Shown here: in pieces, positions 34,418 to 44,289 of the stretch
Position numbering within the stretch: the first letter of the stretch is position 1
Layout: each line of letters begins with the position of its first letter
Source of the DNA: an uncultured Bacteroidota bacterium
GTDB taxonomy: Bacteria; Bacteroidota; Bacteroidia; Bacteroidales; F082
Assembly: GCA_913009685.1 (NCBI GenBank)
Contig: CAJVXP010000007.1
Coordinates: 1 to 64,000, forward strand
Length of the DNA stretch: 64,000 nt
Direction: 5' to 3'
Made by a program: the position numbers and the translations under genes
The notes under the pieces: generated by a model
Told to the model about the DNA's origin: nothing
The model's input: only the letters and a program-made list of their open reading frames with translations
Databases searched by the model: none

Positions 34418-37099
34418 TTAGTCTAAAGAACCATTCATGGAGAAGTGGAAGTGACTTCCGGAAGCCGAGGGCAGGCCCGGAATAGGATCGAACCCATAGC
34501 CCCAGTCAAGACCAAGTAAACCGAACATAGGAAGATAAATTCTTGCTCCGATACCGGCAGAACGCTTCAGGTTGAAGGGGTCAAAATTTCTTTGCCCCAG
34601 CCATGAATTTCCGGCTTCAAAGAAAGCTTCAATATAGATGGTAGAGGTTGGCGCCAACGAAACAGGATAGCGCAATTCCAGGGTGTAACGAGAGTAAATG
34701 GTACCTCCAAGGTTTCGGTTTTTATAATAATCGGGGGTAATGGTTTCGTTGCCGTATCCTCGCATGCCAATTATTTCACGCCCATCATAGTTGTTATAAC
34801 CCGACAGGCCATCACCACCAAGATAGAATCTTTCAAACGGGGTAATGCCCAAATTCTTATTGTAGGCTCCAAGATACCCAAATCTTGCTTTGGTTACCAG
34901 CACCAATTTGTCCATAAGCTCGAAATACAGGTAGGATTTAAATTTCCATTTATAGTATTCAATCCATTTATATTTCTCGGCATCGCTGAGTTTTGCATAG
35001 TCTTTATTGGAAAACAGAGAGTAGGGCGGAGTGAGTGTCAGCGACAGGGAGATGTTAGAACCCGAACGGGGATAAATAGGTTGGTCAACGGAGTTCCTTC
35101 CAAAAACCATATTGTAATTCATATTATTATAATTTCCGTTTCCGTTTCCAACGGAGAAAATGGCAGCATAGTTTTCCAAACTGTAAAGTTGAACGTTCAA
35201 AGCCTGGTAAAGCGTAAAATAGTCGTCAGGCCAGTTAAGACGTTTCCCCATACCGATGGTAATGGCATGGCTCATAAACTTTCTGTTTCCAGGAGAATAC
35301 AAAGCGGAGTTGTAAGGGCTGTTCGTGGTCGGAGATTTTATGGAATAGATGGAGTAATAATAAGAAACAGTAAGTGCATTAGGCTTTTTGCCACCGAGCC
35401 AGGGTTCGGTAAAAGAAATCCCCCAGCTCATATATCCCGATCCATAAGTCTGGAAACGTAGTGAAAGCTTTTGGCCATCACCCGAAGGAACAGGTCTCCA
35501 CGCTTTTTTCTTAAAGAAATTTCTTAACGAGAAATTGTTAAAACTCAACGCTACAGTTCCGATAATTCTTCCATAACCCCAGCCTCCGGAAAGTTCAATC
35601 TGGTCGGCAGAGGTTTCTTCCACCTTGTAGTTTATGTCCACCGTCCCGTTGGCCGGATTGGGCTTGATATCCGGTTTGAGGTTTTGTGCATTAAAATATT
35701 TCAGGTTAGCCAGTTCGCGAACACTTCTTATAACATCAGACCGGCTGAAAAGCTGTCCTGGTTTTGTACGTAGTTCCCGGATAACCACATGGTCGTTTGT
35801 TTTGGTATTCCCACTTACAGTTACCTTGTTAATACGCGCCTGTTTCCCCTCACGTACCCTGATTTCAAGGTCAATGGAGTCGTTGCTTACGTATGTCTCT
35901 ACAGGTGTCGCCGAGAAAAACAGATATCCATTGTTCATGTACAGACTGCTGACATCGAAACCTTTATCGTTGTAATTAAGGTTGGTTTCCAGTAGCTTTT
36001 TATTATATACGTCTCCGGGATGTATGCCCAGTACTGCGCTCAGGAATTTTGAAGTATAGATAGTGTTTCCAACCCAGGTGATTTTTCTATAATAATATTT
36101 GTCTCCTTCTTTCAGGTAGATGTTGATACCGATATTTGACTTATCAATTTTAAAAATAGAGTCTTTAACCACTTGTGCATCACGGTAACCGGCGCTATTG
36201 TATTCTTCTACAATTTTATGTAAATCATCCTGAAATTTAGGACTGATAAACTTGGAACTTTTAAAGATTTGCACGTGATAATTTTTTAAAGCATAACCAA
36301 CAAGGTCATCTCTGAATTTCTTAAAACGCAGGGTGGCAGCATCGGCAGTGAGGTCAACTACGAGAGCGCCCAGCGGATTTAAAGGGTTAAAATATCCTTT
36401 TTCCCTGGTGTCTTTCATGGCGCTTTTCACTTTTTCTGCCGAGAAAGCATGATTTCCGTAGATGTTAATGACACCAATTTTTACCTTTTTGTTTTTCTTT
36501 ACATTGATAATAAGGTCCACAAATTCTTTATGACTTTTTCGTGGTCCGGCTTCTTTCTCGGTAATGTTTACCTGTGCATTCAAATACCCTTTATCGCGAA
36601 AATAATTTTTTATAATGTTTTCTGTTCGAATAATCAAATGTCTGCTTACGACATCGTCACTGGTTATGTTTATCTTGTCTTTCAGGTCATCTTGTGCGCT
36701 TTTTTTAATCCCTGTATAAGTGTATTTGTTCAGCTTGGGCTTCTCATGGAGATAAATGTTGAGATAGATTGTGTCGCCTGTAACTTTTGTAGCAATGATA
36801 CGGACATCATCAAAAAGCCCCTGGTTCCACAGGTTTCGGATGGCAGAGGTTATCTCGTCGCCGGGTACTTTTATTTTTTCTCCCTCTTCAAGGTCCGACA
36901 GCATAACAACTACCGATTTATCTAAATAATTTTTCCCTGAAACATCAATTCCTCCGATAATAAATTTCTGGGGATGGTCGTAGCTAATTTCGGAAAGAAG
37001 TTGTCCCTCTTTCGACTGAGCATTTGCCAAAAAGGGCACAAAAATTAAACTAACAAAAACCAATAAAAGCCAAAACAAGCCGTTCTTATATATCTTCAT
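34418..37099 (-). CDS. bamA: outer-membrane protein assembly factor BamA
   Basis: 893 residues. A signal peptide (ends ANAQ) precedes about five POTRA repeats (for example FIIGGIDVSGKNYLDKS; INKVTVSGNTKTNDHVVIREL) and a 16-strand barrel from roughly residue 500, with ERFYLGGDGLSGYNNYDGREIIGMRGYGNE corresponding to the lid-loop region. Inserts barrel proteins in the outer membrane. ATG at 37099 has GGAG 5 nt upstream; the longer frame to 37111 begins with TTG. It overlaps uppS by 14 bp. The last residues are HFHFSMNGSLD, with four residues after the usual aromatic end. Confidence 0.95.
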   Translation of the reverse strand: MKIYKNGLFWLLLVFVSLIFVPFLANAQSKEGQLLSEISYDHPQKFIIGGIDVSGKNYLDKSVVVMLSDLEEGEKIKVPGDEITSAIRNLWNQGLFDDVRIIATKVTGDTIYLNIYLHEKPKLNKYTYTGIKKSAQDDLKDKINITSDDVVSRHLIIRTENIIKNYFRDKGYLNAQVNITEKEAGPRKSHKEFVDLIINVKKNKKVKIGVINIYGNHAFSAEKVKSAMKDTREKGYFNPLNPLGALVVDLTADAATLRFKKFRDDLVGYALKNYHVQIFKSSKFISPKFQDDLHKIVEEYNSAGYRDAQVVKDSIFKIDKSNIGINIYLKEGDKYYYRKITWVGNTIYTSKFLSAVLGIHPGDVYNKKLLETNLNYNDKGFDVSSLYMNNGYLFFSATPVETYVSNDSIDLEIRVREGKQARINKVTVSGNTKTNDHVVIRELRTKPGQLFSRSDVIRSVRELANLKYFNAQNLKPDIKPNPANGTVDINYKVEETSADQIELSGGWGYGRIIGTVALSFNNFSLRNFFKKKAWRPVPSGDGQKLSLRFQTYGSGYMSWGISFTEPWLGGKKPNALTVSYYYSIYSIKSPTTNSPYNSALYSPGNRKFMSHAITIGMGKRLNWPDDYFTLYQALNVQLYSLENYAAIFSVGNGNGNYNNMNYNMVFGRNSVDQPIYPRSGSNISLSLTLTPPYSLFSNKDYAKLSDAEKYKWIEYYKWKFKSYLYFELMDKLVLVTKARFGYLGAYNKNLGITPFERFYLGGDGLSGYNNYDGREIIGMRGYGNETITPDYYKNRNLGGTIYSRYTLELRYPVSLAPTSTIYIEAFFEAGNSWLGQRNFDPFNLKRSAGIGARIYLPMFGLLGLDWGYGFDPIPGLPSASGSHFHFSMNGSLD

Positions 37100-37850
37100 T
37101 CTGTTCTCCAAATTTTAATTGCTCTCTTGTTAAACCAAACCTTCTTTCTCTGCTTTGATATTCATGGATGGCTTCATAAAAATCTTCTTTTCCAAAGTCG
37201 GGCCATAATTTAGGTGAAAAGTACAACTCAGAATAGGCTACCTGCCACAAAAGAAAATTACTGATACGCTGCTCTCCACTGGTTCGAATAAGTAATTCCG
37301 GGTCAGGCATTTGAGAGGTGTTCAGATATCCTGATACGGTTTTCTCACTTATTGTTTCCATACGAAGCTTTCCGCTTTGCTGATCTTTTATCATTTTTTT
37401 TACAGCCTCTAATATTTCCCATCGCCCACTATAATTCATGGCCAGGGTAAGTACCATTTTCCGGTTCTTTCCGGTTTGTTCCATGGTGCTTTTCAATTTC
37501 TCCCTGTTTATCTTCGGAAGACCTTCCAAATTACCAATGGCATTGAGCCGGATATCATTTTTGTTGAGCGTTGGAATTTCCTTCTCAATGGTTTCAACAA
37601 ACAGATGCATCAAAGCTTCCACTTCTCCTTTGGGACGGCTCCAGTTTTCTGTAGAGAAAGTGTAGAGTGTCAGAAACCGGATGCCTATTTCTGCAGCAGC
37701 TTCCGCAATCTCTCGCACAGCATCTACTCCTTTGTGATGCCCAAAAGCCCGATCCTGGCCCTGTTTTCTGGCCCACCTTCCGTTTCCATCCATAATGATG
37801 GCCACATGTACCGGAAGTTTCTTTAGGTCTATGCGTTCTAAAATATCCAT
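37086..37850 (-). CDS. uppS: undecaprenyl diphosphate synthase (isoprenyl transferase)
   Basis: Makes the C55 lipid carrier for peptidoglycan and polysaccharide synthesis. 254 residues from the ATG at 37850: VAIIMDGNGRWARKQG with the catalytic Asp, GHHKGVDAVREI, LTLYTFSTENWSRP, and the C-terminal PELLIRTSGEQRISNFLLWQVAYSELYF, all standard cis-prenyltransferase blocks. A GTG start at 37862 is possible but overlaps the preceding gene and is less likely. The stop overlaps bamA by 14 bp, which implies translational coupling. Confidence 0.95.
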   Translation of the reverse strand: MDILERIDLKKLPVHVAIIMDGNGRWARKQGQDRAFGHHKGVDAVREIAEAAAEIGIRFLTLYTFSTENWSRPKGEVEALMHLFVETIEKEIPTLNKNDIRLNAIGNLEGLPKINREKLKSTMEQTGKNRKMVLTLAMNYSGRWEILEAVKKMIKDQQSGKLRMETISEKTVSGYLNTSQMPDPELLIRTSGEQRISNFLLWQVAYSELYFSPKLWPDFGKEDFYEAIHEYQSRERRFGLTREQLKFGEQNEDI

Positions 37851-37855
37851 ATCCT

Positions 37856-38533
37856 CTACCACCGCTGGTTTTTACAACCACAGTTATTGTTAAACTCTAT
37901 TTTATATGTCAAACTGATGTTGGCCACGCCGAACCAATCCTTTGTTCCGCTATTTCCTTCCCGATCATCCAGCTTATCTGTAAATGTCTTGTGCATCCGC
38001 CACTCTGCCGAGAGCCCGACTTTCTTGCTTATACTGTATTTAAAACCCAGTCCGAAAATTGCGGCAAAGTTATGGTTTTTGGTAAGACTATCATTAATTT
38101 CTGTACTGAAAGAGAAAAAACCTGCTCCGGCAGTGATATAGGGCGTGAAATTATATTTTTTACTGCCGGTTGAATATTCCATAAAATTAAACTCGCCCAT
38201 AGCCGATATATCGTTAATGGTGGTAGTAAAATTCTGTAACCCCTGGACCACAGGCTCTGATTTTGTGGTATCACCAGCCACTTTTGCGTGGGTATAGGTA
38301 ATTTTTGCTGTCCACCGGTCGCCAAAGTTATATCTGACCACTGCACCATAAGCCGGCTTGGGCATAACAAACGGAACCCAGGGGACAATATCGCCATTGT
38401 AATACGCCACACCCCCGGACAGGCCTGCTTCCAATGAATGCTGGGCATGCAAGACCGTCGGAAACATCATCCCAGCCAAAAAGAGGAAAAGAATCTGTTT
38501 ATAAGTTATGGGTATCGGTTCTCTCATTTGCAT
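37856..38533 (-). CDS. DUF6089-like outer-membrane beta-barrel protein
   Basis: 225 residues with a signal peptide (ends VLHAQ) and alternating strands from HSLEAGLSGGVAYYNGDI to WFGVANISLTYKIEF, giving a small eight- to ten-strand barrel. The sequence and its position between nadK and uppS fit the DUF6089 family that precedes uppS-bamA in Bacteroidota. The role is unknown; the context suggests outer-membrane assembly. The C-terminal tail NNNCGCKNQRW extends beyond the last strand and has two cysteines. Confidence 0.85.
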   Translation of the reverse strand: MQMREPIPITYKQILFLFLAGMMFPTVLHAQHSLEAGLSGGVAYYNGDIVPWVPFVMPKPAYGAVVRYNFGDRWTAKITYTHAKVAGDTTKSEPVVQGLQNFTTTINDISAMGEFNFMEYSTGSKKYNFTPYITAGAGFFSFSTEINDSLTKNHNFAAIFGLGFKYSISKKVGLSAEWRMHKTFTDKLDDREGNSGTKDWFGVANISLTYKIEFNNNCGCKNQRW

Positions 38534-38588
38534 GTTTGTTCCTGATATTGAGCGGCAAATTTATCATTTTTTTACAATTGCCGGCAGC

Positions 38589-39464
38589 TTAATTCCGACT
38601 GTCAACACCCCAAAGCAATTTCTCTCGTATGGTGGAAAAAAAGTTTTGCCCCGGCATCTGAACCAGGTTGATTCTAAAATTACATTTTTTTATAATTATC
38701 TCTTCTGATTTGTTAATCTGCTTCTGGCGCGAGTCCAACGATAATAAATATTTTTCTTCTCTCCCCTCTATTTTTATACGCACTTCGCTGCTATCCTGGA
38801 TAACGATGGGGCGTACGGTTAAATTGTGCGAGGCAATGGGTGCAATGACAAAATTCTCCGACCCGGGTGTTAAAATGGGTCCGCCCACACTCATCGAATA
38901 GGCTGTGGAACCTGTAGGCGTGGCAATAATCAGTCCATCGCCCCAGTATGTGTTTAGAAAAAGGTCGTTAACGTAAACATGGATAGTTACCAGCGAAGTG
39001 TTGTTGTTACGATAAATAGTCAGATCATTTAAGGCAAAGTTTAATTTACCAAAAAGTTCTCCGGGTTTTTCAAGCTTTAAAAGTGTTCGCTGGTTGAGGC
39101 TGTAATTTCCGGTGTAGATATGTTCGATGGCTTTTTTCATCTCAAGCCTGGAAACACTCGACAGAAAGCCCATTCGCCCAAGGTTGATGCCGAGAATAGG
39201 GACGCCCAAATCGTGTACATAAGGGATGGCATCAAGTAGCGTTCCATCGCCACCGATGGAAAACAGGAAATCCACGTTTTCAATGTCTTTCGATTGGCTG
39301 AAAACCCCAGGTTTCGTTACAAACTTTAGATGTCCTTTTATTCGGTCGTAATAGCTTTTATACACGCAAAGCTGTGCTCCTTTATGATGCAATTCATCAA
39401 AGAGCTGCTGAACATAGGGAGCCTCCTTCGGGTCAAACTGTTTACCAAAAATGACTATTTTCAT
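38589..39464 (-). CDS. nadK: NAD kinase
   Basis: Phosphorylates NAD to NADP. 291 residues: FSIGGDGTLLDAIPYV (GGDG motif), PILGINLGRMGFLSSV, LNDLTIYR, and TPTGSTAYSMSVGGPILTPG in the C-terminal beta-sandwich, the hallmarks of the family. It opens the minus-strand cluster nadK-DUF6089-uppS-bamA-skp-skp. A TACATTTG box lies 22 nt upstream. nadB, another NAD gene, lies about 7 kb away in an unrelated operon. Confidence 0.96.
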   Translation of the reverse strand: MKIVIFGKQFDPKEAPYVQQLFDELHHKGAQLCVYKSYYDRIKGHLKFVTKPGVFSQSKDIENVDFLFSIGGDGTLLDAIPYVHDLGVPILGINLGRMGFLSSVSRLEMKKAIEHIYTGNYSLNQRTLLKLEKPGELFGKLNFALNDLTIYRNNNTSLVTIHVYVNDLFLNTYWGDGLIIATPTGSTAYSMSVGGPILTPGSENFVIAPIASHNLTVRPIVIQDSSEVRIKIEGREEKYLLSLDSRQKQINKSEEIIIKKCNFRINLVQMPGQNFFSTIREKLLWGVDSRN

Positions 39465-39486
39465 GCAAAATGGACTTGTTTAGATG

Positions 39487-39494
39487 CAAATGTA
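39487..39494 (-). promoter_or_regulatory. -7 box TACATTTG of the nadK-bamA cluster
   Basis: Exact consensus on the minus strand, 22 nt before the nadK ATG. No -33 TTTG at the expected distance. Confidence 0.5.
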
Positions 39495-39692
39495 GGTTAA
39501 AAAACAATATTTTAGCGCAAGTTTGTTTTGACTGTTATAGCCGAAATTGCTGCAGATAATTCTGTGAACATCTGTAATAACGGTATTGCAGGCTTTTGCG
39601 CCGGTTTTGTGCAAAAATTACAAAAAGAAGCAACACTTGTTTTTTAACTTTTTTTTGCTTTTTGCAGTTGGCTGATGCTGAAATGTTAAACC

Positions 39693-41180
39693 ATGAAAAA
39701 GATATTTTTTCTCGTTTTGTTTGTTTTTTTTGTTCAGCTTCTGGTTGCACAGCAGGTAAGGGTCGACCGTCTCTGCCGGCAAGCTTACGGGCAGATTTTG
39801 TCGCTCAGATTTGCTCCTGCCCGGAAACTGCTGAAAGCAGAAAAACAAATCTGTCCGGAAAACGTTTACGTGGATTATCTTGAAAATTATATTGATTTCC
39901 TGCGCGTTTTTATTGGCGAAAACCCGGTAGTGTTCCGGGATGTGGACAAAAGCTTTGGAATCCGCTACAACCGCGTAAAACAACTGCCTGACACCAGCCG
40001 CTATAAAAACTTGTTACTCGCCAATATGAACGTGCAATGGGCTTTTGCCCGACTGAAATTCGGGCAGTATTTCTCTGCCGCCTGGGAGCTAAACCGTGCC
40101 TACCGTATGCTGACCGATAATGTGGATCGTTTCCCCGGCTTTGTTCCTAATTACATTGCCATGGGCGTTTTGCACGTAATGATTGGTCTGGTACCGGATA
40201 AATACGGGTGGATGCTGAAAATTATCTCCATGAAAGGCAGTGTGGAGCAGGGAAAAGCTGAAATTTACAGGGCGCTTGACAATACTTTAAAAAATCCTGC
40301 AAATGCTTATCTGCGCGATGAAGCCTTGTTTTATCTCGGATTTATCGAACTCAACCTCTCACCCGACCAAAAGGCCCTTGACAGGCTTCTGGTTTATCTG
40401 AACCAAACGAAAAAAGAGAATCTATTGATGGATTTTTTGAAAGTGGACATTCACATGCGTTACGGGCAAAACAATGTAGCGCTGCAACAGTTGAACAACC
40501 TTCCGCAGAGTCCGGATTATTTTCCGTTTTACTACCTCGATTATTTAAAAGGAGCATGCTATTTGAGAAAACTGGAGCCGGATTCTGCGACAGTATCCTA
40601 TCGCTATTTTTTAAAGCATTTCAAAGGAATGAACTATGTAAAGGATGCCTGGCGCAAGCGGGCATGGGCGGCTTTGTTACAAAACAAACCGAAAGAGTAT
40701 CAGCAGCTTATGGATTCCGTAACCGTTTTTGGTGCTGCCGGAGTCGGTGCCGATAAAGAGGCGCTGACAGAGGCTGCGTCCGGCATTATTCCAAATACCA
40801 GTTTAATACGGGCACGACTACTGTTTGATGGCGGTTATTATGCCCGCGCCCAAACTATTCTTGATACCATGAACGTCAGCCGGCTGACTAAAGACGAACA
40901 AACAGAACGTCTCTATCGTTATGCCCGAATTGCACACCGGCAGAAAAAGATTCCTTTGGCAAAAAAGGAGTATCGCAAAACGATAGCTCTCGGAAGCCTT
41001 TCTTTAAGATATTTTGCAGCCAATGCCGCGTTAAAATTGGGTGAGATTTATGAATCGGAAGACAGCCTTACGCTTGCGAAATCTTTTTATGAAGAATGCC
41101 TCAACATGAATTTCGATGAGTATAAAAACAGCATTCTCGGTAAAGCCAAAGAGGCTCTATCGGGAATGCGGGAGAAATAA
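39693..41180 (+). CDS. secreted TPR-repeat protein of unknown function
   Basis: 495 residues with a signal peptide (MKKIFFLVLFVFFVQLLVAQQ) and helical repeats through most of the chain: AFARLKFGQYFSAAWELNRAYRM, LRDEALFYLGFIELNLSPDQKAL, LYRYARIAHRQKKIPLAKKEYRKTI and LAKSFYEECLNMNF. Probably a periplasmic protein-protein interaction scaffold. I do not recognise a named family. Monocistronic; its stop is 7 bp from the convergent porin gene. Confidence 0.82.
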   Translation: MKKIFFLVLFVFFVQLLVAQQVRVDRLCRQAYGQILSLRFAPARKLLKAEKQICPENVYVDYLENYIDFLRVFIGENPVVFRDVDKSFGIRYNRVKQLPDTSRYKNLLLANMNVQWAFARLKFGQYFSAAWELNRAYRMLTDNVDRFPGFVPNYIAMGVLHVMIGLVPDKYGWMLKIISMKGSVEQGKAEIYRALDNTLKNPANAYLRDEALFYLGFIELNLSPDQKALDRLLVYLNQTKKENLLMDFLKVDIHMRYGQNNVALQQLNNLPQSPDYFPFYYLDYLKGACYLRKLEPDSATVSYRYFLKHFKGMNYVKDAWRKRAWAALLQNKPKEYQQLMDSVTVFGAAGVGADKEALTEAASGIIPNTSLIRARLLFDGGYYARAQTILDTMNVSRLTKDEQTERLYRYARIAHRQKKIPLAKKEYRKTIALGSLSLRYFAANAALKLGEIYESEDSLTLAKSFYEECLNMNFDEYKNSILGKAKEALSGMREK

Positions 41181-41187
41181 AAATGTT

Positions 41188-42657
41188 TTACAGCCGGTAG
41201 TTAAAGCTGAGAACAATGGACTGGCTCTGGTAAACATTTTTAACCGGGCTGACCCCAATATCTTTTGTTCCGTAAAAGTAATAATCCTTATTCATTTTGG
41301 AATAGACATAAGCCAAATCGATGGAAAGGTTATTAAAATGAAATCCCAGACCTCCCGAATAAGACTGCCGCATACCATCATTCAAATTACGGGCATACGG
41401 GCTGCCATAAACAGCATAGCCGGCACGGACATCTGTAATACCAAAACGCCATTCGGTTCCTACCCGGATGTTGTTTGTCGAACGGAGATAATTTTTAATA
41501 TTCGCATTCTCGGTATTATAGTTGTAATTGGTTGAGTTGAATTTTGCATTTGCATAATTGAGATGTTCGTATTCAAAGGAGATGCTTCCCCTGTCGCCAA
41601 TAAGAATGCCCGCATCAGCAAGAAATTTCATTGGCGTGTTCAGCCGATACTTGTAGGTTCCCGTAGGAGAGGAAACCGAGGCGGGATCTGTCCATCCCAA
41701 ATTGGCAAAAGTGGTGGTGTACCATGTATCACGCAGGTCGAAATACCAGATGGGAGAATGATAAGCCACCCCTACGCGCAACCATTTTACAGGCTGAACG
41801 ATAAGACCGATTTTAATGTTTAAGCCTGTTCCTTTTGTTTCTAAGGTCTGGTCAAATTCCCAGCTGTTGAAGTAAGGAATTGTATCCGCCACATCACGTT
41901 CGGAGTAGTATGAGGTACTGGAGTAATGTAAAGCATCGATGCCGATGGTGGCGCCGAGGTAAAGAAAATTGTTATAATTGGCAGAGAAAGAAAAAAACCA
42001 TTCATTCACCGATCCTCTTGTTTGCAGTTGCTCGCGCTGGTAGGTTCCTCCGAAAGGAACAGGGCTGTAATACCAGTCAGGATAGCCGGGGATGGTATCA
42101 ATAAGATAAAGCTGCCAGGCCGGGTTTAAATCAAATGAATAGTCATTATTTTTATCATTTGAAATGTCATCGTAATTTACACCATCAGCATTTTCAAGAT
42201 AAACATCCAGTCTGGAGTTTTTCGTGTTGGGGCCTTGCATATTCAAGTTTGCGTTGAAATTATTCAGCCGGTTCATCCCAAAAGAAAACTGCATGAATTT
42301 CCATCCTTTTCCATTTTCCGGTCCTAACCGGATAGCGCTTACATACCCCACGTTGTTGAGGTTAAAAATGGTACTGTTATCCGACGATGAGGTAAAATTA
42401 TACTCGGAGCTGATATCACGGGTGTTCATTTCAGGGCTAATGGAGTAATAACTTGCTCTGAAAAGGCCCATTCCGGCGGGATTGGTGGACGCCGTGGAGA
42501 AGTCGGCACCCAAAGCGCCAAACGCACCTCCCATGGCCATGCTGCGGGCTGTACCTTCATAAAAATTCTGTGAAAAAAGCAACGCATCGTCTGCCGTTTG
42601 AGCATAAAGCGAAAATGCGAATAATACGAAAACGGTTATGGCAAATATTTTTTTCAT
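41188..42657 (-). CDS. OmpP1/FadL-like outer-membrane protein (second)
   Basis: 489 residues: signal peptide (ends LYAQ), then GTARSMAMGGAFGALGADFSTASTNPAGMGLFR, the N-terminal signature of the FadL-like transporters in this phylum, and many amphipathic strands up to SIVLSFNYRL, with a C-terminal aromatic-containing strand. Likely a channel for hydrophobic compounds. It is not closely similar to the porin at 8469. The lipoprotein at 42704 is 46 bp upstream on the same strand and could be cotranscribed. Confidence 0.87.
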   Translation of the reverse strand: MKKIFAITVFVLFAFSLYAQTADDALLFSQNFYEGTARSMAMGGAFGALGADFSTASTNPAGMGLFRASYYSISPEMNTRDISSEYNFTSSSDNSTIFNLNNVGYVSAIRLGPENGKGWKFMQFSFGMNRLNNFNANLNMQGPNTKNSRLDVYLENADGVNYDDISNDKNNDYSFDLNPAWQLYLIDTIPGYPDWYYSPVPFGGTYQREQLQTRGSVNEWFFSFSANYNNFLYLGATIGIDALHYSSTSYYSERDVADTIPYFNSWEFDQTLETKGTGLNIKIGLIVQPVKWLRVGVAYHSPIWYFDLRDTWYTTTFANLGWTDPASVSSPTGTYKYRLNTPMKFLADAGILIGDRGSISFEYEHLNYANAKFNSTNYNYNTENANIKNYLRSTNNIRVGTEWRFGITDVRAGYAVYGSPYARNLNDGMRQSYSGGLGFHFNNLSIDLAYVYSKMNKDYYFYGTKDIGVSPVKNVYQSQSIVLSFNYRL

Positions 42658-42703
42658 AATTATAATGTGTTTGTTACCTATTTTTTAAAAATATTTCAGG
42701 ATT

Positions 42704-44206
42704 TTATCGTCTTATTCCTCCCGAACCGGAACTTCTTCTGATGCCACCGCCTCCCGAACCCGACGAAGAGCCAGTCCTGACTGGTGCTGAAAGAGTTCGT
42801 GTGGGCGCTCTGAAAGTCGGTGTGGATCTTGAACCGGAAGAGTTTCTTCTGGCCGGTGCACGAAAAATGTTGGGCGAAGAAAAAGAGCGGGAAGGAGCAT
42901 TGTAAATTTTAATGCCTGAACGCTGTCTGCTATTACCCCGGTAAATCGAATTCCTGGTGCCGGCAGGACGACGATAAACATTTTGTCTGCGCACGGTTTG
43001 TGGACGCTGTCTGCTGTTTCTTGGAGTAAATTCCCGGGCATTTCGATTTCCGGGACGTGTCGGGGCACGGTAAAATTCCTTACTGCTGCGTGGGGAACGT
43101 GATTCCAGACTTTGGTATTGTTTTGGCTTTTGAAATCTTGGTCTGGGCATGTTTTCCCGCTGCCTGTAAGCAGGAGGTCTGCGGTATCCCGATTCCCTGT
43201 TATTTCTTGATTCGGAAATGCCAAAATTAGATTTTCTGTTTCCAACGGTTTTTCCGGAGGGTTTGTTTAGTTTTCCCTGAGTACGCATCTCTTCCGAACG
43301 TTTTTTGGCCAGTTCAGGATTGAAACGCATGGAGCCTGCCGGACGGACATTGGTGCTGCCGGGTTTAATCAGCTTACCATTAGGGTTTATTGGAACCCGT
43401 TTCCCGGAAGTTGTACCGGAAACACGGGCAGACTTGGTGCCATGGTTGAGATAAACACCTGAACCACCGGCAGCAGTACTCCGGGGGATAAAAGATCCGC
43501 CACCCCGGCGCATCCTTGGCTGGTAAACAGCACCCCTGTATCCGTAATCAGCATACCCTGAATAATAAGGAGAGTAATAACCTACGCCCCAGCCGGGATA
43601 ACCCCAACCCCAGTAGGAAGGGTAATAACCGTAATAGGGTGGGTAATATCCCCAACCATAATAGCTACTGCCCCATCCGTAATAAGGGTAACCCCAACCG
43701 TAATAAGGGTAACCCCAACCGAAACCTGTGTCCCAGCCATAATAGGAACCAAACCCAAATGACCAGCTGGAACCGAAATAGGGGCTTCCAAAGCCAAGAC
43801 TTAAGGAAAAACCTGGTATAACTATTGTGGTGGAGGTACTCTGCTGGTTGTTACTTTGGGCAGTCGTGTCTGAATAATTATTGTTGTCTAAGGAGGTGTC
43901 GTTGGACTGGTGAAGATTTTTCAGCCGGGCTGAATAATTCACATCGTATTGGCCACCGGAAGTTGTTTGTCCTGCCGGCTGACTGATGTTTTCAACTTTT
44001 CCCTGCCGGTAAGCTGCTTTGTCTGTCTGCTTTACTTCCTGCTGATGTGTGGCGGAGGAAGAAGCTGTTGTAGTGGTTACGTTGTTGTGCGGAGTTGTAG
44101 AGTAGTAAACATCATCCTGAGGAACACTTTGAGTAGTGCTGCAAGCTGTAATAAAAAAGAAGCTGAGAATTACAGCGGTAAATAATATGTATTTTATCTT
44201 CTTCAT
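42704..44206 (-). CDS. low-complexity lipoprotein: Gly/Tyr/Trp-rich middle, Arg/Ser-rich tail
   Basis: 500 residues with a lipobox (FFITACS, Cys at 22). Residues about 50-125 are Ser/Thr/Asn/Gln-rich. About 130-225 repeat aromatic units such as WGYPYYGWGYPYYGWG, from an 18-bp DNA repeat near 43675-43730. About 260-500 are very basic and Arg/Ser/Pro-rich (RRPPAYRQRENMPRPRFQ). No folded domain is recognisable. The aromatic segment resembles wall or amyloid-like adhesive proteins, and the basic tail could bind polyanions; both ideas are inference. Coding status is supported by a full signal peptide and frame. Confidence 0.75.
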   Translation of the reverse strand: MKKIKYILFTAVILSFFFITACSTTQSVPQDDVYYSTTPHNNVTTTTASSSATHQQEVKQTDKAAYRQGKVENISQPAGQTTSGGQYDVNYSARLKNLHQSNDTSLDNNNYSDTTAQSNNQQSTSTTIVIPGFSLSLGFGSPYFGSSWSFGFGSYYGWDTGFGWGYPYYGWGYPYYGWGSSYYGWGYYPPYYGYYPSYWGWGYPGWGVGYYSPYYSGYADYGYRGAVYQPRMRRGGGSFIPRSTAAGGSGVYLNHGTKSARVSGTTSGKRVPINPNGKLIKPGSTNVRPAGSMRFNPELAKKRSEEMRTQGKLNKPSGKTVGNRKSNFGISESRNNRESGYRRPPAYRQRENMPRPRFQKPKQYQSLESRSPRSSKEFYRAPTRPGNRNAREFTPRNSRQRPQTVRRQNVYRRPAGTRNSIYRGNSRQRSGIKIYNAPSRSFSSPNIFRAPARRNSSGSRSTPTFRAPTRTLSAPVRTGSSSGSGGGGIRRSSGSGGIRR

Positions 44207-44217
44207 GGTGATTAATA

Positions 44218-44247
44218 TTGTGCTTCAATAAACATTGTTTATTTTTG
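44218..44247 (+). promoter_or_regulatory. promoter of proS
   Basis: TTG (44218-44220), 19-bp spacer, TATTTTTG (44240-44247). It ends 42 nt before the proS ATG at 44290, supporting that start over the open frame from 44218. Confidence 0.6.
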
Positions 44248-44289
44248 CCGTTCATTAAAAAGTTGCAAAGACTATACCAAAATATCAAA

